From an uncultured Chryseobacterium sp. (GTDB lineage Bacteria; Bacteroidota; Bacteroidia; Flavobacteriales; Weeksellaceae), in the NCBI RefSeq assembly GCF_936933875.1, contig NZ_CAKZIK010000022.1, forward strand, positions 149,717-213,716: a DNA stretch of 64,000 nt. Direction: 5' to 3'. The notes beneath the pieces were generated by a model. The model saw only the letters and a program-made list of their open reading frames with translations, did not search any database and was not told the DNA's origin. Positions 8,209-15,994 of this stretch are shown here, one piece after another. Every line of letters starts with the position of its first letter. The stretch's first letter is position 1. A program made the position numbers and the translations under genes.

Positions 8209-10422
8209 ATGAAAACTCTTGTAAAGACTTTTTCGGCTTTATTCCTTTTTATCGCAACTTTTTCTTTTGCACAGGTAAAAATTGAAGGAAAAGTAACCTC
8301 AAAAAGCAAAGGTGTACAAGACGTTTCCGTTACTTTAAAAGACACTTACGACGGAGCAACAACCGATGAAAACGGAAATTATACTTTCGAAACTGCGGAA
8401 ACCGGAAATCATATTTTGGTTTTCAGTAATCCAAAATTTGAAGATGTTGAAAAACAAATTGTTATAGAAAACAAACCTATCACTTTGAATGTGGATTTAA
8501 AAGAACAGATTTCTGAAATCGACGCCATCGTTATTTCTGCAGGAAGCATTGAAGCGAGCGACAAAAAACGTGCAACAACTTTATTGACGCCGATTGATAT
8601 TTATACAACGGCTGGAGCGAATGCACAGGTAACATCGGCTTTGGAAACGCTTCCAGGTGTGCAAAAAGTTGGGGAAGCTGAAGGCCTTTTCGTTCGTGGT
8701 GGAACCGGAGCAGAAACCAAATTTTTCATGGATGGAAATTTGGTGAACAACTATTTCAGCAATTCAGTTCCGGGATTGAAAGGGATGGATAGGTTTAACA
8801 CGTCGCTTTTCAAAGGGAATGTATTTTCGAGCGGCGGTTATTCTGCAATGTACGGGCAGGCTTTGTCGTCGGTTTTAATTTTAGAAAGCATCGATTTTCC
8901 GGAAAGGAATTCTTTTGACATCGGCGTTTCTCCAATATTTTTAAATGCCGGTTTTCAGAATGTTAATCAAGAAAAAACCAAATCTTTCGGGATTTCTGCG
9001 GGCTATTTCAATTTAGCTTTGATGGAAAAAATCCTAAATTTCAATACCAATTTTACCAAATCTCCCGCTGGTTTTGATACAAATTTCAACTTCAGAATAA
9101 AAAATAAAAATGGAGGAATCCTCAAATATTACGGAAGTTTTGATACGAATACACTTGGTTTGAAAGAACAAAGTTTAGAACCTAATACCGATTTCGATAA
9201 CACTTCTCTGAAAGGAAGCAATACGTTCCACAATGTTTCTTTCCGTCAAAAATTTGGCTTGTACACGGTAAATTTAGGGAGTTCTTACACGTTCAACCGA
9301 AATCATATCGATTTGAGTAATACTTACAATAACGCAGATTTCAACCAAAATTCTATTGAAATAGATGGTAATTATTTGAACACCAAAGGAACGATTGAAA
9401 GAAAAATCGGGAAAATTTCAGCAGTTAGAGGTGGAGTAGAATTTAATCAAACCAATGAGACAACAACGGTAAAAGTTGCTCCACAACCTTATAAATTTAT
9501 TGACCAAATTGCATCGGTTTTTGCGGAAACGGCTTTAGGTTTTAGTAATGATTTCACTGCGACTGTAGGATTAAGAGCGGAACATTCTTCCGCTATTGGA
9601 GACTGGAATTTAGCACCGAGAGCAGCTTTGGCTTACCGACTTTCTAAAAATTGGACCACTTCTTTAGCGTACGGAATTTTTTATCAAAACCCTGAAAACC
9701 GCTACTTTGGAAATCATAATTTAAATTATCAGAAAGCTGACCATTACGTTTTGCAGGTTCAGCGCGCTTCCGAAGGAAGAAGTTTGAGGTTGGAAGCGTT
9801 CTACAAAAATTATGAAGATTTAATTAAAAATAAGGTTGAAAATTATCGTCCAATTGCTTTTAACAACGACGGAGACGGCTTTGCAAAAGGATTGGAACTC
9901 TTCTGGAGAGACAAAAAAACTTTGAAAAATATCGATTATTGGGTTTCATATTCTTATTTGGATTCCAAAAGAAATTTCCAAAACTATGACCGACAACTTT
10001 TCCCCAATTTTGCTGCAAAACACACACTTTCTTTAGTGGCTAAAAAGTTTGTAGTTGATTGGAAAACAGGATTTAACATGTCTTACAGTTATTCGTCAGG
10101 ACGTCCGTTTTACAATTTTATTACAGACAGTAACGGAAACTACGAACTGAAATCTTCGGGAACTTTAAAAGATAACAGCGCATTAAATTTCAGTGTAAAT
10201 TACCTGCCGAATCTGGGTAAGAAAGATTCGAAAGCCTTTACAGTACTGGTTTTGTCGATTAATAATGTTTTAGGAACGAAGAATATTTATGGCTATAATT
10301 TTTCTAATGACGGTTTAAGAAGCCGACCTATTTTGCCTTCTTCCAATACGTTTGTGTTCATCGGAGCTTTCATCAGTTTTGGCGTGGACAGAACACAGGA
10401 TGCGATTAATAACAATCTTTAG
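8209..10422 (+). CDS. TonB-dependent outer-membrane receptor
   Basis: An outer-membrane beta-barrel importer energised by TonB/ExbBD. The 737-residue protein has a signal peptide (about 1-21, ending FSFAQ), a carboxypeptidase-regulatory-like Ig domain (about 22-100), a plug domain with TALETLPGVQ, VRGGTG and FMDGN segments (about 140-230), and a long beta-rich barrel ending FVFIGAFISFG with a short polar tail. No SusD-like gene is adjacent, so it is not a polysaccharide SusCD pair, and the ligand is unknown. The paired LytTR sites upstream suggest control by the regulator encoded at 14105. Confidence 0.9.
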   Translation: MKTLVKTFSALFLFIATFSFAQVKIEGKVTSKSKGVQDVSVTLKDTYDGATTDENGNYTFETAETGNHILVFSNPKFEDVEKQIVIENKPITLNVDLKEQISEIDAIVISAGSIEASDKKRATTLLTPIDIYTTAGANAQVTSALETLPGVQKVGEAEGLFVRGGTGAETKFFMDGNLVNNYFSNSVPGLKGMDRFNTSLFKGNVFSSGGYSAMYGQALSSVLILESIDFPERNSFDIGVSPIFLNAGFQNVNQEKTKSFGISAGYFNLALMEKILNFNTNFTKSPAGFDTNFNFRIKNKNGGILKYYGSFDTNTLGLKEQSLEPNTDFDNTSLKGSNTFHNVSFRQKFGLYTVNLGSSYTFNRNHIDLSNTYNNADFNQNSIEIDGNYLNTKGTIERKIGKISAVRGGVEFNQTNETTTVKVAPQPYKFIDQIASVFAETALGFSNDFTATVGLRAEHSSAIGDWNLAPRAALAYRLSKNWTTSLAYGIFYQNPENRYFGNHNLNYQKADHYVLQVQRASEGRSLRLEAFYKNYEDLIKNKVENYRPIAFNNDGDGFAKGLELFWRDKKTLKNIDYWVSYSYLDSKRNFQNYDRQLFPNFAAKHTLSLVAKKFVVDWKTGFNMSYSYSSGRPFYNFITDSNGNYELKSSGTLKDNSALNFSVNYLPNLGKKDSKAFTVLVLSINNVLGTKNIYGYNFSNDGLRSRPILPSSNTFVFIGAFISFGVDRTQDAINNNL

Positions 10423-10460
10423 GAAGAACCAAGAACCAAGAGTCCAGAACCAAGATAAAA

Positions 10461-10490
10461 ACGATTCAGTTGTAAAAAATTACCGTTCGG
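10461..10490 (+). promoter_or_regulatory. paired LytTR-type sites for the gene at 10572
   Basis: ACGATTCAG (10461-10469, two changes from the consensus) and ACCGTTCGG (10482-10490, exact match) are 21 bp apart. A -7 element TATCTTTG at 10525-10532 follows 34 bases after the second site. The parS-like palindrome at 10498-10513 fills the space between. Confidence 0.65.
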
Positions 10491-10497
10491 TATAAAA

Positions 10498-10513
10498 TAT
10501 TTCACGTGAAACA
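10498..10513. other. parS-like centromere site
   Basis: TATTTCACGTGAAACA matches 15 of 16 bases of the well-known ParB-binding parS sequence TGTTTCACGTGAAACA, with a perfect 12-bp palindromic core. parS sites cluster near chromosomal origins, which fits the oriC candidate about 8 kb to the left. It sits inside a promoter, so ParB binding could also affect the gene at 10572. No parA or parB lies in the window. Confidence 0.7.
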
Positions 10514-10571
10514 TTGTTTGCAACTATCTTTGAATCATCAATTTAAAACAACAAAATAAAAATTTAATACA

Positions 10572-11225
10572 ATGAAATCAATCAGTACAAAAACAGTTTT
10601 AGGATTTGCTTTCCTTTTAATGAGCATCTTCACTTTCGCACAGTCAGCCTACGAAAAAGCAATGGGAGAAAAAGTCCACAAAGTTTGGCAATGCAAAACG
10701 CCAGAAGAATTCACCGCACTTTCCAACGAATTTACAAGAATCGGCGACAAAGAAAAAACACAATGGCTTCCTTATTACTATGCAGCTTTAACATCCATAC
10801 AAAAAGGAAGAACCATGATGAGAGAAGGAAAAATAAATGAACTCGACGCCGTTGCAGACGAAGCACAAAGATCTTTAACTAAATCTGTAGAATTGAATCC
10901 GGATAACGCAGAAAATTACATTCTGACCAAAATGGTTCACTCTTTAAGAATGATGGTGAATCCACAGCAAAGATTTATGACCGAAGGAATGGCTGCAGCA
11001 GAAGCACTTTCAAAAGCTGAAAATTTAGATGCTGAAAACCCAAGAATTACTTTGTTGAAAGGAGAAGACACTTACTTTACTCCGGAGCAGTTTGGAGGAA
11101 GCAAAGTAAAAGGCAAAGAATTGATTGCTAAATCTTTGGAGCAGTTCAAAGTGTACAAACCCAAAACCGCTTTAGACCCAAATTGGGGACAAAAAGAAGC
11201 AGAATTTATGATGACGATGAACTAA
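10572..11225 (+). CDS. secreted helical-repeat (TPR-like) protein of unknown function
   Basis: The 217-residue protein has a signal peptide (about 1-23, ending FTFAQ). The rest is helical, with a TPR-like segment LTKSVELNPDNAENYILTK near the middle and a second similar pair towards the C-terminus (AAEALSKAENLDAENPRITLLKG). I do not recognise a specific function. It is expected in the periplasm or attached to the outer membrane. It lies between the TonB receptor and the 2TM/kinase operon and carries the same paired LytTR-type sites, so it is probably part of the same regulon. Confidence 0.8.
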   Translation: MKSISTKTVLGFAFLLMSIFTFAQSAYEKAMGEKVHKVWQCKTPEEFTALSNEFTRIGDKEKTQWLPYYYAALTSIQKGRTMMREGKINELDAVADEAQRSLTKSVELNPDNAENYILTKMVHSLRMMVNPQQRFMTEGMAAAEALSKAENLDAENPRITLLKGEDTYFTPEQFGGSKVKGKELIAKSLEQFKVYKPKTALDPNWGQKEAEFMMTMN

Positions 11226-11248
11226 AAACACTTTTCATATTTTACACG

Positions 11249-11284
11249 AAACCCTTTCACAGTTTTAAAATCTGAAAGGGTTTT
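11249..11284 (+). terminator. intrinsic terminator after the gene at 10572
   Basis: An 11-bp stem (AAACCCTTTCA at 11249-11259 with TGAAAGGGTTT at 11273-11283) is followed by a short T-run. Confidence 0.8.
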
Positions 11285-11314
11285 CTAAGTAATCATTTCG
11301 CCCAATCAAAAAAG

Positions 11315-11335
11315 AAATTCTTGCATTCGTGGTAA
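11315..11335 (+). repeat. short dispersed repeat, copy 1
   Basis: A 21-bp segment containing TTGCATTCGTGGTAA matches 19 of 21 bases with 16838-16858. Both copies are intergenic. The right end touches the LytTR-type site at 11339. Confidence 0.5.
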
Positions 11336-11338
11336 TTA

Positions 11339-11368
11339 ACAGTTCAGTCTTCAAAACATACAGTTCGG
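11339..11368 (+). promoter_or_regulatory. paired LytTR-type sites for the 2TM/kinase operon
   Basis: ACAGTTCAG (11339-11347) and ACAGTTCGG (11360-11368) both fit the LytTR consensus exactly and are 21 bp apart. A -7-like TACCTTTA at 11402-11409 (one change from TAnnTTTG) begins 33 bases after the second site. This is the best of the three site pairs and suggests autoregulation. Confidence 0.75.
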
Positions 11369-11454
11369 TCACTTAAAATTTGAAATCTTCTCCAGCTGAA
11401 ATACCTTTACATTATCAAATTAGAACAAAATATTTATTTTAAAAAATCATCGAA

Positions 11455-11745
11455 ATGGAAACTTACACAACAACACACGAACAAAGATTAGCAGCAGCAC
11501 AAAAACAGGTAAAAAGAATCAAAGGATTTTACAACCATTTAACTGTTTACGTTTTAGTTAATCTTTTCCTTTCGGGGATTAAATTTTTCAAAAATCCCGA
11601 CACATGGCTTGAAATCGACAATTTTTCATTAATTTTTTGGTGGGGGTGTGCAGTTGCAATCCACGGAATTGCAGTTTTCGGACAATCTCAATTTTTTGGC
11701 AGCGATTGGGAAGAAAGAAAAATAAACGAACTGATGAACAAATAA
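11455..11745 (+). CDS. 2TM domain protein 1
   Basis: A 96-residue protein of the 2TM domain family: a basic amphipathic start (QKQVKRIKGFYNHL), two membrane segments (about 27-43 and 60-76), and the conserved C-terminal DWEERKINELM. The family is frequent beside LytTR-type systems in Bacteroidota, but its biochemical role is unknown. Both ends should be cytoplasmic. It is the first gene of the probable operon running to the response regulator at 14848. It is most like the copy at 13699. Confidence 0.88.
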   Translation: METYTTTHEQRLAAAQKQVKRIKGFYNHLTVYVLVNLFLSGIKFFKNPDTWLEIDNFSLIFWWGCAVAIHGIAVFGQSQFFGSDWEERKINELMNK

Positions 11746-11782
11746 TCTCAGATTTGATTATTTTTAAACAGTATTTCAAGCC

Positions 11783-13111
11783 ATGACACGCAAATCTCTC
11801 ACAACACTCATCTGGGTTGCATTTTTTATCAGCATCATCATCTTCGTATTTTTTACGACGCAGAAAACGGTAATGAATGCACTGCTCACTTTCGGAATCG
11901 CATTAATGTACTCGTTAGTAATCGGTCTCGGAAACGGGTTTGTGAACGATTTTCTTTCCAAAAGATTTTCCTGGGTAGATCAAACCAGAACAAGAGCAAT
12001 CCTCGGTATTGTAGGAACGCTTTTGGTGAACGTTGTTGTGGTTTTGGCGTGCAATTACATCAATTTCATCGTCGTTCAGAAAAACAATCCCGCAGAATTT
12101 TTTAGCGGAAGTATGGGATTTTTCAATTGGATAACCATTAATATTTCTCTTTTGGTTTCGGCAGTTCTTCACGCCAAAGGTTTCATTGAAGAATGGAAGA
12201 AATCTGCAAGAAGCGAAGTGGTAGAACAGAAAATTATCGCCAAATCAGCCAACGCGCAGTTTGAAACATTAAAAAATCAACTCGACCCGCATTTTCTGTT
12301 TAACTCTTTGAACGTTTTAAGCGCTTTAATTGATGAAAACCCTGATCAGGCGCAAAGGTTTACTTCCTCAATGTCAAAGATTTACAGATACGTTTTGGAT
12401 GAAAAGGATAAAGAACTCGTTACCGTTGAAGAAGAGATAGATTTTGCCAAAACCTATTGCGAATTATTGAAAACCAGATTTGAAGACAGCGTGAATTTTA
12501 AGTTTGAAGTGGAAGAAAAAGTGCAGTCCATGTTTGTTGTTCCTCTTTCTCTGCAGCTACTGTTGGAAAACGCAATTAAGCACAATTACGCCACTTCTTC
12601 AAAACCGTTAAACATCAGAATTTTTTCTGAAAACGGATTTCTCTGCATCGAAAATAATCTTCAGCAAAGGGAAATTGTGAAAGAAAGAGAAGGCATCGGA
12701 CTTTCAAATATTGTTCAGCGTTACTCGCTGATTACCGACAGAAATGTCTACATCGAAAAATCAGAACAGCATTTTAAAGTAAAAGTGCCTATTTTATCAC
12801 AAAAAATTACAGCAATGAACACACAAAATAACCAGGAAATAAAGGCCTACGAAAAAGCAGCAAAAAGAGTGGAAGAACTGAAGGGATTCTACGGAAATCT
12901 AATTTCCTACTGCATTTTTATCCCGTTTTTGTTCTTCGTGAACTATATGACATCTCCAAAATATTGGTGGGCGTTTTGGCCAATGTTCGGTTGGGGGATT
13001 GGAGTTGTCGCCCATGCAATTCAGGTTTTTGGAATCGGAAGAGACTGGGAAGAAAAGCAAATCAGAAAATACATGCAAAGAGAAGAAACTAACGAAAGAA
13101 AATGGAAATAA
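11783..13111 (+). CDS. LytS-type sensor histidine kinase fused to a C-terminal 2TM domain
   Basis: Membrane sensor kinase expected to phosphorylate the LytTR regulator encoded four genes downstream. Four membrane segments occupy about residues 7-131. The His_kinase domain (PF06580 type) follows, with the phospho-acceptor His170 in DPHFLFNSLN, an N-box with Asn263 in LLLENAIKHN and a glycine box GIGLSNI (304-310). After Lys/Ile-rich linker residues a complete 2TM domain begins at Met345 (ATG 12815) and runs to the end. That segment is 98 residues, the length of the stand-alone 2TM proteins, so it looks like a gene fusion. The start ATG at 11783 leaves 37 bases after the previous stop. Confidence 0.9.
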   Translation: MTRKSLTTLIWVAFFISIIIFVFFTTQKTVMNALLTFGIALMYSLVIGLGNGFVNDFLSKRFSWVDQTRTRAILGIVGTLLVNVVVVLACNYINFIVVQKNNPAEFFSGSMGFFNWITINISLLVSAVLHAKGFIEEWKKSARSEVVEQKIIAKSANAQFETLKNQLDPHFLFNSLNVLSALIDENPDQAQRFTSSMSKIYRYVLDEKDKELVTVEEEIDFAKTYCELLKTRFEDSVNFKFEVEEKVQSMFVVPLSLQLLLENAIKHNYATSSKPLNIRIFSENGFLCIENNLQQREIVKEREGIGLSNIVQRYSLITDRNVYIEKSEQHFKVKVPILSQKITAMNTQNNQEIKAYEKAAKRVEELKGFYGNLISYCIFIPFLFFVNYMTSPKYWWAFWPMFGWGIGVVAHAIQVFGIGRDWEEKQIRKYMQREETNERKWK

Positions 13112-13113
13112 TC

Positions 13114-13422
13114 ATGGAAAATTCAACTCAAAACGAAACACTAGCCTACATTAAGGCTAAAAAAAGAGTAAAAGGCCTCAAAATTTACTGGGCGATGGTT
13201 TTAGGATTTTTTCTTGTTGGCGGACTTTTAATTTACCGCGACTACAGCGGAAATATTTTCGATCTTGGAAAATCGTATCAGGTTTGGATGGTTTCAACAT
13301 GGGCCATATTTCTCGCGGGATTGGGAATTTACATGTATGTTCCTTATTTCAGAAACTGGGAGGAAAGAAAAATTAATCAGATCATGAAAAAAAATCAGGA
13401 AAATGGAAACAAACACCGCTAA
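13114..13422 (+). CDS. 2TM domain protein 2
   Basis: I chose the ATG at 13114 rather than 13102 because it follows the kinase stop by 2 bases and gives an N-terminus (MENSTQNE) like the MET- starts of the paralogues. The upstream ATG would overlap the kinase by 10 bases. The protein has two membrane segments and the 2TM signature with FRNWEERKINQIM near the end. It is closest to the next copy, sharing the YVPYFRNWE block. The next gene overlaps its end by 20 bases, indicating translational coupling. Confidence 0.85.
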   Translation: MENSTQNETLAYIKAKKRVKGLKIYWAMVLGFFLVGGLLIYRDYSGNIFDLGKSYQVWMVSTWAIFLAGLGIYMYVPYFRNWEERKINQIMKKNQENGNKHR

Positions 13423-13693
13423 TAAAATCAGATATGCAAAAGCCAAAAAAAGAGTGGAAGAAATTAGAAATTTCTGGCTTTTTGTTCTGGCTTACTTAGG
13501 AATTGTCGCTCTTTTACAGTTGACAAATGTTGTGGAAAAATGGCTTCACTTTAGAACAGAGTACACCCATTTTTGGATTATTTTACAGGGAATCTTTCTG
13601 ATTGTATACGGAATTTACTTGTACGTTCCGTATTTTCGAAACTGGGAAAACAGAAAGATTTCAGATTTGATGAATAAAGAAAATAAAAATTAA
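13403..13693 (+). CDS. 2TM domain protein 3
   Basis: A 96-residue 2TM protein starting inside the end of the previous gene. It shows AKAKKRVEEIRNFW, two hydrophobic segments and YVPYFRNWENRKISDLM. Its likeness to protein 2 points to a recent tandem duplication. The next gene begins 5 bases after its stop. Confidence 0.85.
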   Translation: METNTANKIRYAKAKKRVEEIRNFWLFVLAYLGIVALLQLTNVVEKWLHFRTEYTHFWIILQGIFLIVYGIYLYVPYFRNWENRKISDLMNKENKN

Positions 13694-13698
13694 TTATT

Positions 13699-13989
13699 AT
13701 GGAAACGAATAACAAAGACGACATCAAATATTTGCAGGCTAAAAAACGCGTGAAACAAATTAAAGGGTTTTACATTCATTTTACCGTATATATTTTGGTC
13801 AATCTTTTCTTAATTGTTGCTAAATTTCTCAAAAATGGAGAATATGAATCAGGCAATTTCTGGGGAATGGGAATGTGGGGAGTCGGTCTTGCCATTCACG
13901 GACTTTCCGTTTTCCTTCCGGGATTTCTGTTCGGAAACGATTGGGAAGAAAGAAAAATCCGTGAAATTATGGATAAGAATAGAAAATAG
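13699..13989 (+). CDS. 2TM domain protein 4
   Basis: A 96-residue 2TM protein (QAKKRVKQIKGFYIHFTVY, then WGVGLAIHGLSVF and NDWEERKIREIM). It is closer to protein 1 at 11455 than to proteins 2 and 3, so two subtypes alternate in the operon. It is followed by 115 bases of low-complexity and tandem-repeat sequence before the response regulator. Confidence 0.87.
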   Translation: METNNKDDIKYLQAKKRVKQIKGFYIHFTVYILVNLFLIVAKFLKNGEYESGNFWGMGMWGVGLAIHGLSVFLPGFLFGNDWEERKIREIMDKNRK

Positions 13990-14104
13990 GGCCGAGAATC
14001 GAGAGCCAAGAGTAAAGAGCCAAGAGCCAAGAAAAAACCGATAACCGACAACCATTAACCGACAACCAACAACTGACAACCAACAACTGACAACCAACAA
14101 CCAA
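13990..14104 (+). repeat. low-complexity leader with a 14-bp tandem repeat before the response regulator
   Basis: The first half is purine-rich with repeated GAGCCAAGA-like words, similar to 10424-10455 after the TonB receptor gene. The second half has GACAACCAACAACT at 14061-14074 and 14075-14088, and a third copy with one change at 14089-14102, ending 2 bases before the ATG at 14105. There is no Shine-Dalgarno sequence, and the A/C-rich repeats form the translation start region. Confidence 0.75.
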
Positions 14105-14848
14105 ATGATCCGAACCATCATCATCGAAGACGAAAAACCCGCAGCAAGAAAACTGGAAAGAATGTTGGGTTTATTTCCTGATTTAGAATTAGTTGCAATA
14201 GTAAATTCTGTGGAAGAAGGCGTTGAATTTTTTGAAAATAACGAACATCCTCATTTGATATTTTCCGACATTGTTTTAGGTGATGGTTTGTCTTTCGATA
14301 TTTTTGAAAAAGTTACTACCAAAAGTTTTATTATCTACACAACAGCTTTCGATAATTATACCTTAAAAGCGTTCAAACTGAATTCCATCGATTATCTTCT
14401 GAAACCTATTATGGAAGAAGATTTGAAAAATGCTTTGGAAAAATTCAAATCGTTCGTTCCGCAAGAACAGCATTATAATGAACTGAATTTCAAAAAGTTA
14501 ATCAAAGAAGAAACACCAAAATTATCGCGGATTGTTTCGAAAATCGGTTACAATTTAAAAATTATTCAGATTGATGAGGTTTCCTGTTTTTATTCTGAAA
14601 ACAAAATCGTGTATGCCCAAACTGCAGAGCGAACTTTTCCTACAGACTTCACTTTAGATGAATTAGAAAATGTTTTGGATTTGAACAAATTTTTCAGAAC
14701 GAACCGACAGTTTATCATCAATTTAAATTTCATCAAAAACATTCACACTTCGCCCATTTTCAAGGTAGATATGCAGTTTCAACCGAATGAAGAAATTACA
14801 GTAAGTCGTGAAAGAGTGAAGGATTTTAAAGAATGGCTGGAAAAATAA
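14105..14848 (+). CDS. LytTR-family response regulator
   Basis: Cytoplasmic DNA-binding response regulator, likely partner of the kinase at 11783. The receiver domain (about 1-115) has the acidic pair in IIIEDE, the phospho-acceptor Asp55 in FSDIVLGDG, Thr80 and Lys100 in YLLKP. The LytTR DNA-binding domain (about 140-245) contains FFRTNRQFIINL. The known LytTR motif is found upstream of three transcripts in this locus, which supports its role as their regulator. It is preceded by a 14-bp tandem repeat and followed by a hairpin. Confidence 0.93.
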   Translation: MIRTIIIEDEKPAARKLERMLGLFPDLELVAIVNSVEEGVEFFENNEHPHLIFSDIVLGDGLSFDIFEKVTTKSFIIYTTAFDNYTLKAFKLNSIDYLLKPIMEEDLKNALEKFKSFVPQEQHYNELNFKKLIKEETPKLSRIVSKIGYNLKIIQIDEVSCFYSENKIVYAQTAERTFPTDFTLDELENVLDLNKFFRTNRQFIINLNFIKNIHTSPIFKVDMQFQPNEEITVSRERVKDFKEWLEK

Positions 14849-14850
14849 AA

Positions 14851-14874
14851 AACTCCGGATTACTCCGAAGTTTC
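14851..14874. terminator. probable terminator after the response regulator gene
   Basis: AACTCCGGA (14851-14859) pairs with TCCGAAGTT (14864-14872) with one internal mismatch and a 4-base loop. An A-run precedes it and a short T-run follows. Confidence 0.5.
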
Positions 14875-14897
14875 ACACACTATAAGAATTAAAAAAA

Positions 14898-15431
14898 CTA
14901 TCCTTTCTTTTCGAATTTCTGTTGGATTCCAGATTTTTCACCTCTGAATTTCTTGTCGCCATCTTTTTGGCCTTTTCCAAACTTGTCACCTCTGTGTTTG
15001 TCGTGATTGGCTTTGAATTTGGCATATTGGTCTTTCGTCAAAATTTTCTGAAGTTTAGCATCAAACTGCGCTCTGTCTTTGTCCATTTTGGATTTTTGAG
15101 AAGAAGTCAGTTCCGGTCTTAGTCCGCCTTTTTCAAAATTTCCGCCTGGCGCTTTTGTACCGTTTTGAGAAAACTGAGGTCTGTTTTTCTCCATTTGCGC
15201 TTCTCTTTCCTTGAAAAGTTGCTGAAGTTGCGCTTTCTGTTTTGCGTTTACGCCCAATTCATCAAAGGCTTTCATTTGTTGTTCTGCAGTTGGTTTCTGT
15301 CTGTGCTGTTCTCTTTGTTGAGTTTGTTGTGCAGAAACTGCCATTGCTAAAAATAGACTTGCTGTTAAAAATAACTTTTTGCTCGTGTTTTGTAAGTTTC
15401 CATTAAGGAACTCGCGAATCTTTGATTTCAT
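14898..15431 (-). CDS. periplasmic Spy/CpxP-like (LTxxQ-type) protein
   Basis: A 177-residue protein with an atypically long signal region: 18 polar residues precede the hydrophobic stretch KLFLTASLFLAMAVSAQ. The mature part is Gln, Lys and Glu rich and helical, with LTxxQ-like segments (LGVNAKQKAQLQQLF, LTSSQKSKM, LTKDQYAKF), as in small periplasmic chaperone-like proteins of the Spy/CpxP group. The C-terminus is Lys/Gly rich. The role here is inferred from likeness only. A TTTAAAACA stretch just before the ATG fits a flavobacterial ribosome-binding region. Confidence 0.7.
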   Translation of the reverse strand: MKSKIREFLNGNLQNTSKKLFLTASLFLAMAVSAQQTQQREQHRQKPTAEQQMKAFDELGVNAKQKAQLQQLFKEREAQMEKNRPQFSQNGTKAPGGNFEKGGLRPELTSSQKSKMDKDRAQFDAKLQKILTKDQYAKFKANHDKHRGDKFGKGQKDGDKKFRGEKSGIQQKFEKKG

Positions 15432-15595
15432 TGTTTTAAATTTTAATTGATTAAATATTCTTGTTAAACACTTTGAGATTCACAAGAACTTTGCCCAAAA
15501 TCTAAAAATTCAGAAAGATGAGGTAAACACGAAAAAAGTGTCGCTGAATAGTGTTAAAAAAAAAAGGATTAATAAAAAGAAAAACTTTGTAAAAA

Positions 15596-15994
15596 TTAAT
15601 CTTTTAGGTAAACTTCCAAATCAATGCGGAGCCAGTTTCCTTCCCACTCTTTATTATGTGCTTTTGCATAGAACTGTTTACCGGCATCCATTAATCTTGC
15701 GATAGTTTGGTTTTTTGATTTCGGAAGATAGCCTATTTTTTGTTCTTTAAAAAAAACAAGAACTGCGTATTTATCAAATTCGTTATCAGGCTCTCTTTTT
15801 AGCGAAAGTTCAGATTCTTTAATGATAATTTCTTTTTCAATTTCTTTCAGATTGAGGTAAGAAGTTCCGGCAATAATGGATTCTAAAGCTAAAATATCTT
15901 CCTCAAAAGCCTTAAAAGAAATTGTACCTTGGTGAAGCGCTTTAAGAAGGTTCGGGTCGGATTTACTTATTCCGAAATTATTTTCAGTTTCCAT
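15596..15994 (-). CDS. HIRAN-domain protein
   Basis: A 132-residue protein. Residues about 40-130 fit the HIRAN domain: an SLKREPDNEFDKYAV segment followed by KIGYLPKSKNQTIARLMD. HIRAN domains bind DNA 3' ends in eukaryotic HLTF, and in bacteria they occur alone or with nucleases and helicases, with mostly unknown roles. Its start overlaps the end of the J-domain-like gene by 11 bases, so the two are cotranscribed and translationally coupled. Confidence 0.82.
   Translation of the reverse strand: METENNFGISKSDPNLLKALHQGTISFKAFEEDILALESIIAGTSYLNLKEIEKEIIIKESELSLKREPDNEFDKYAVLVFFKEQKIGYLPKSKNQTIARLMDAGKQFYAKAHNKEWEGNWLRIDLEVYLKD

Noticed and set aside
8209..11225. SusC/SusD-type polysaccharide uptake pair
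   Set aside because: The receptor lacks a neighbouring SusD and the next protein is a soluble TPR-like protein without a lipobox.
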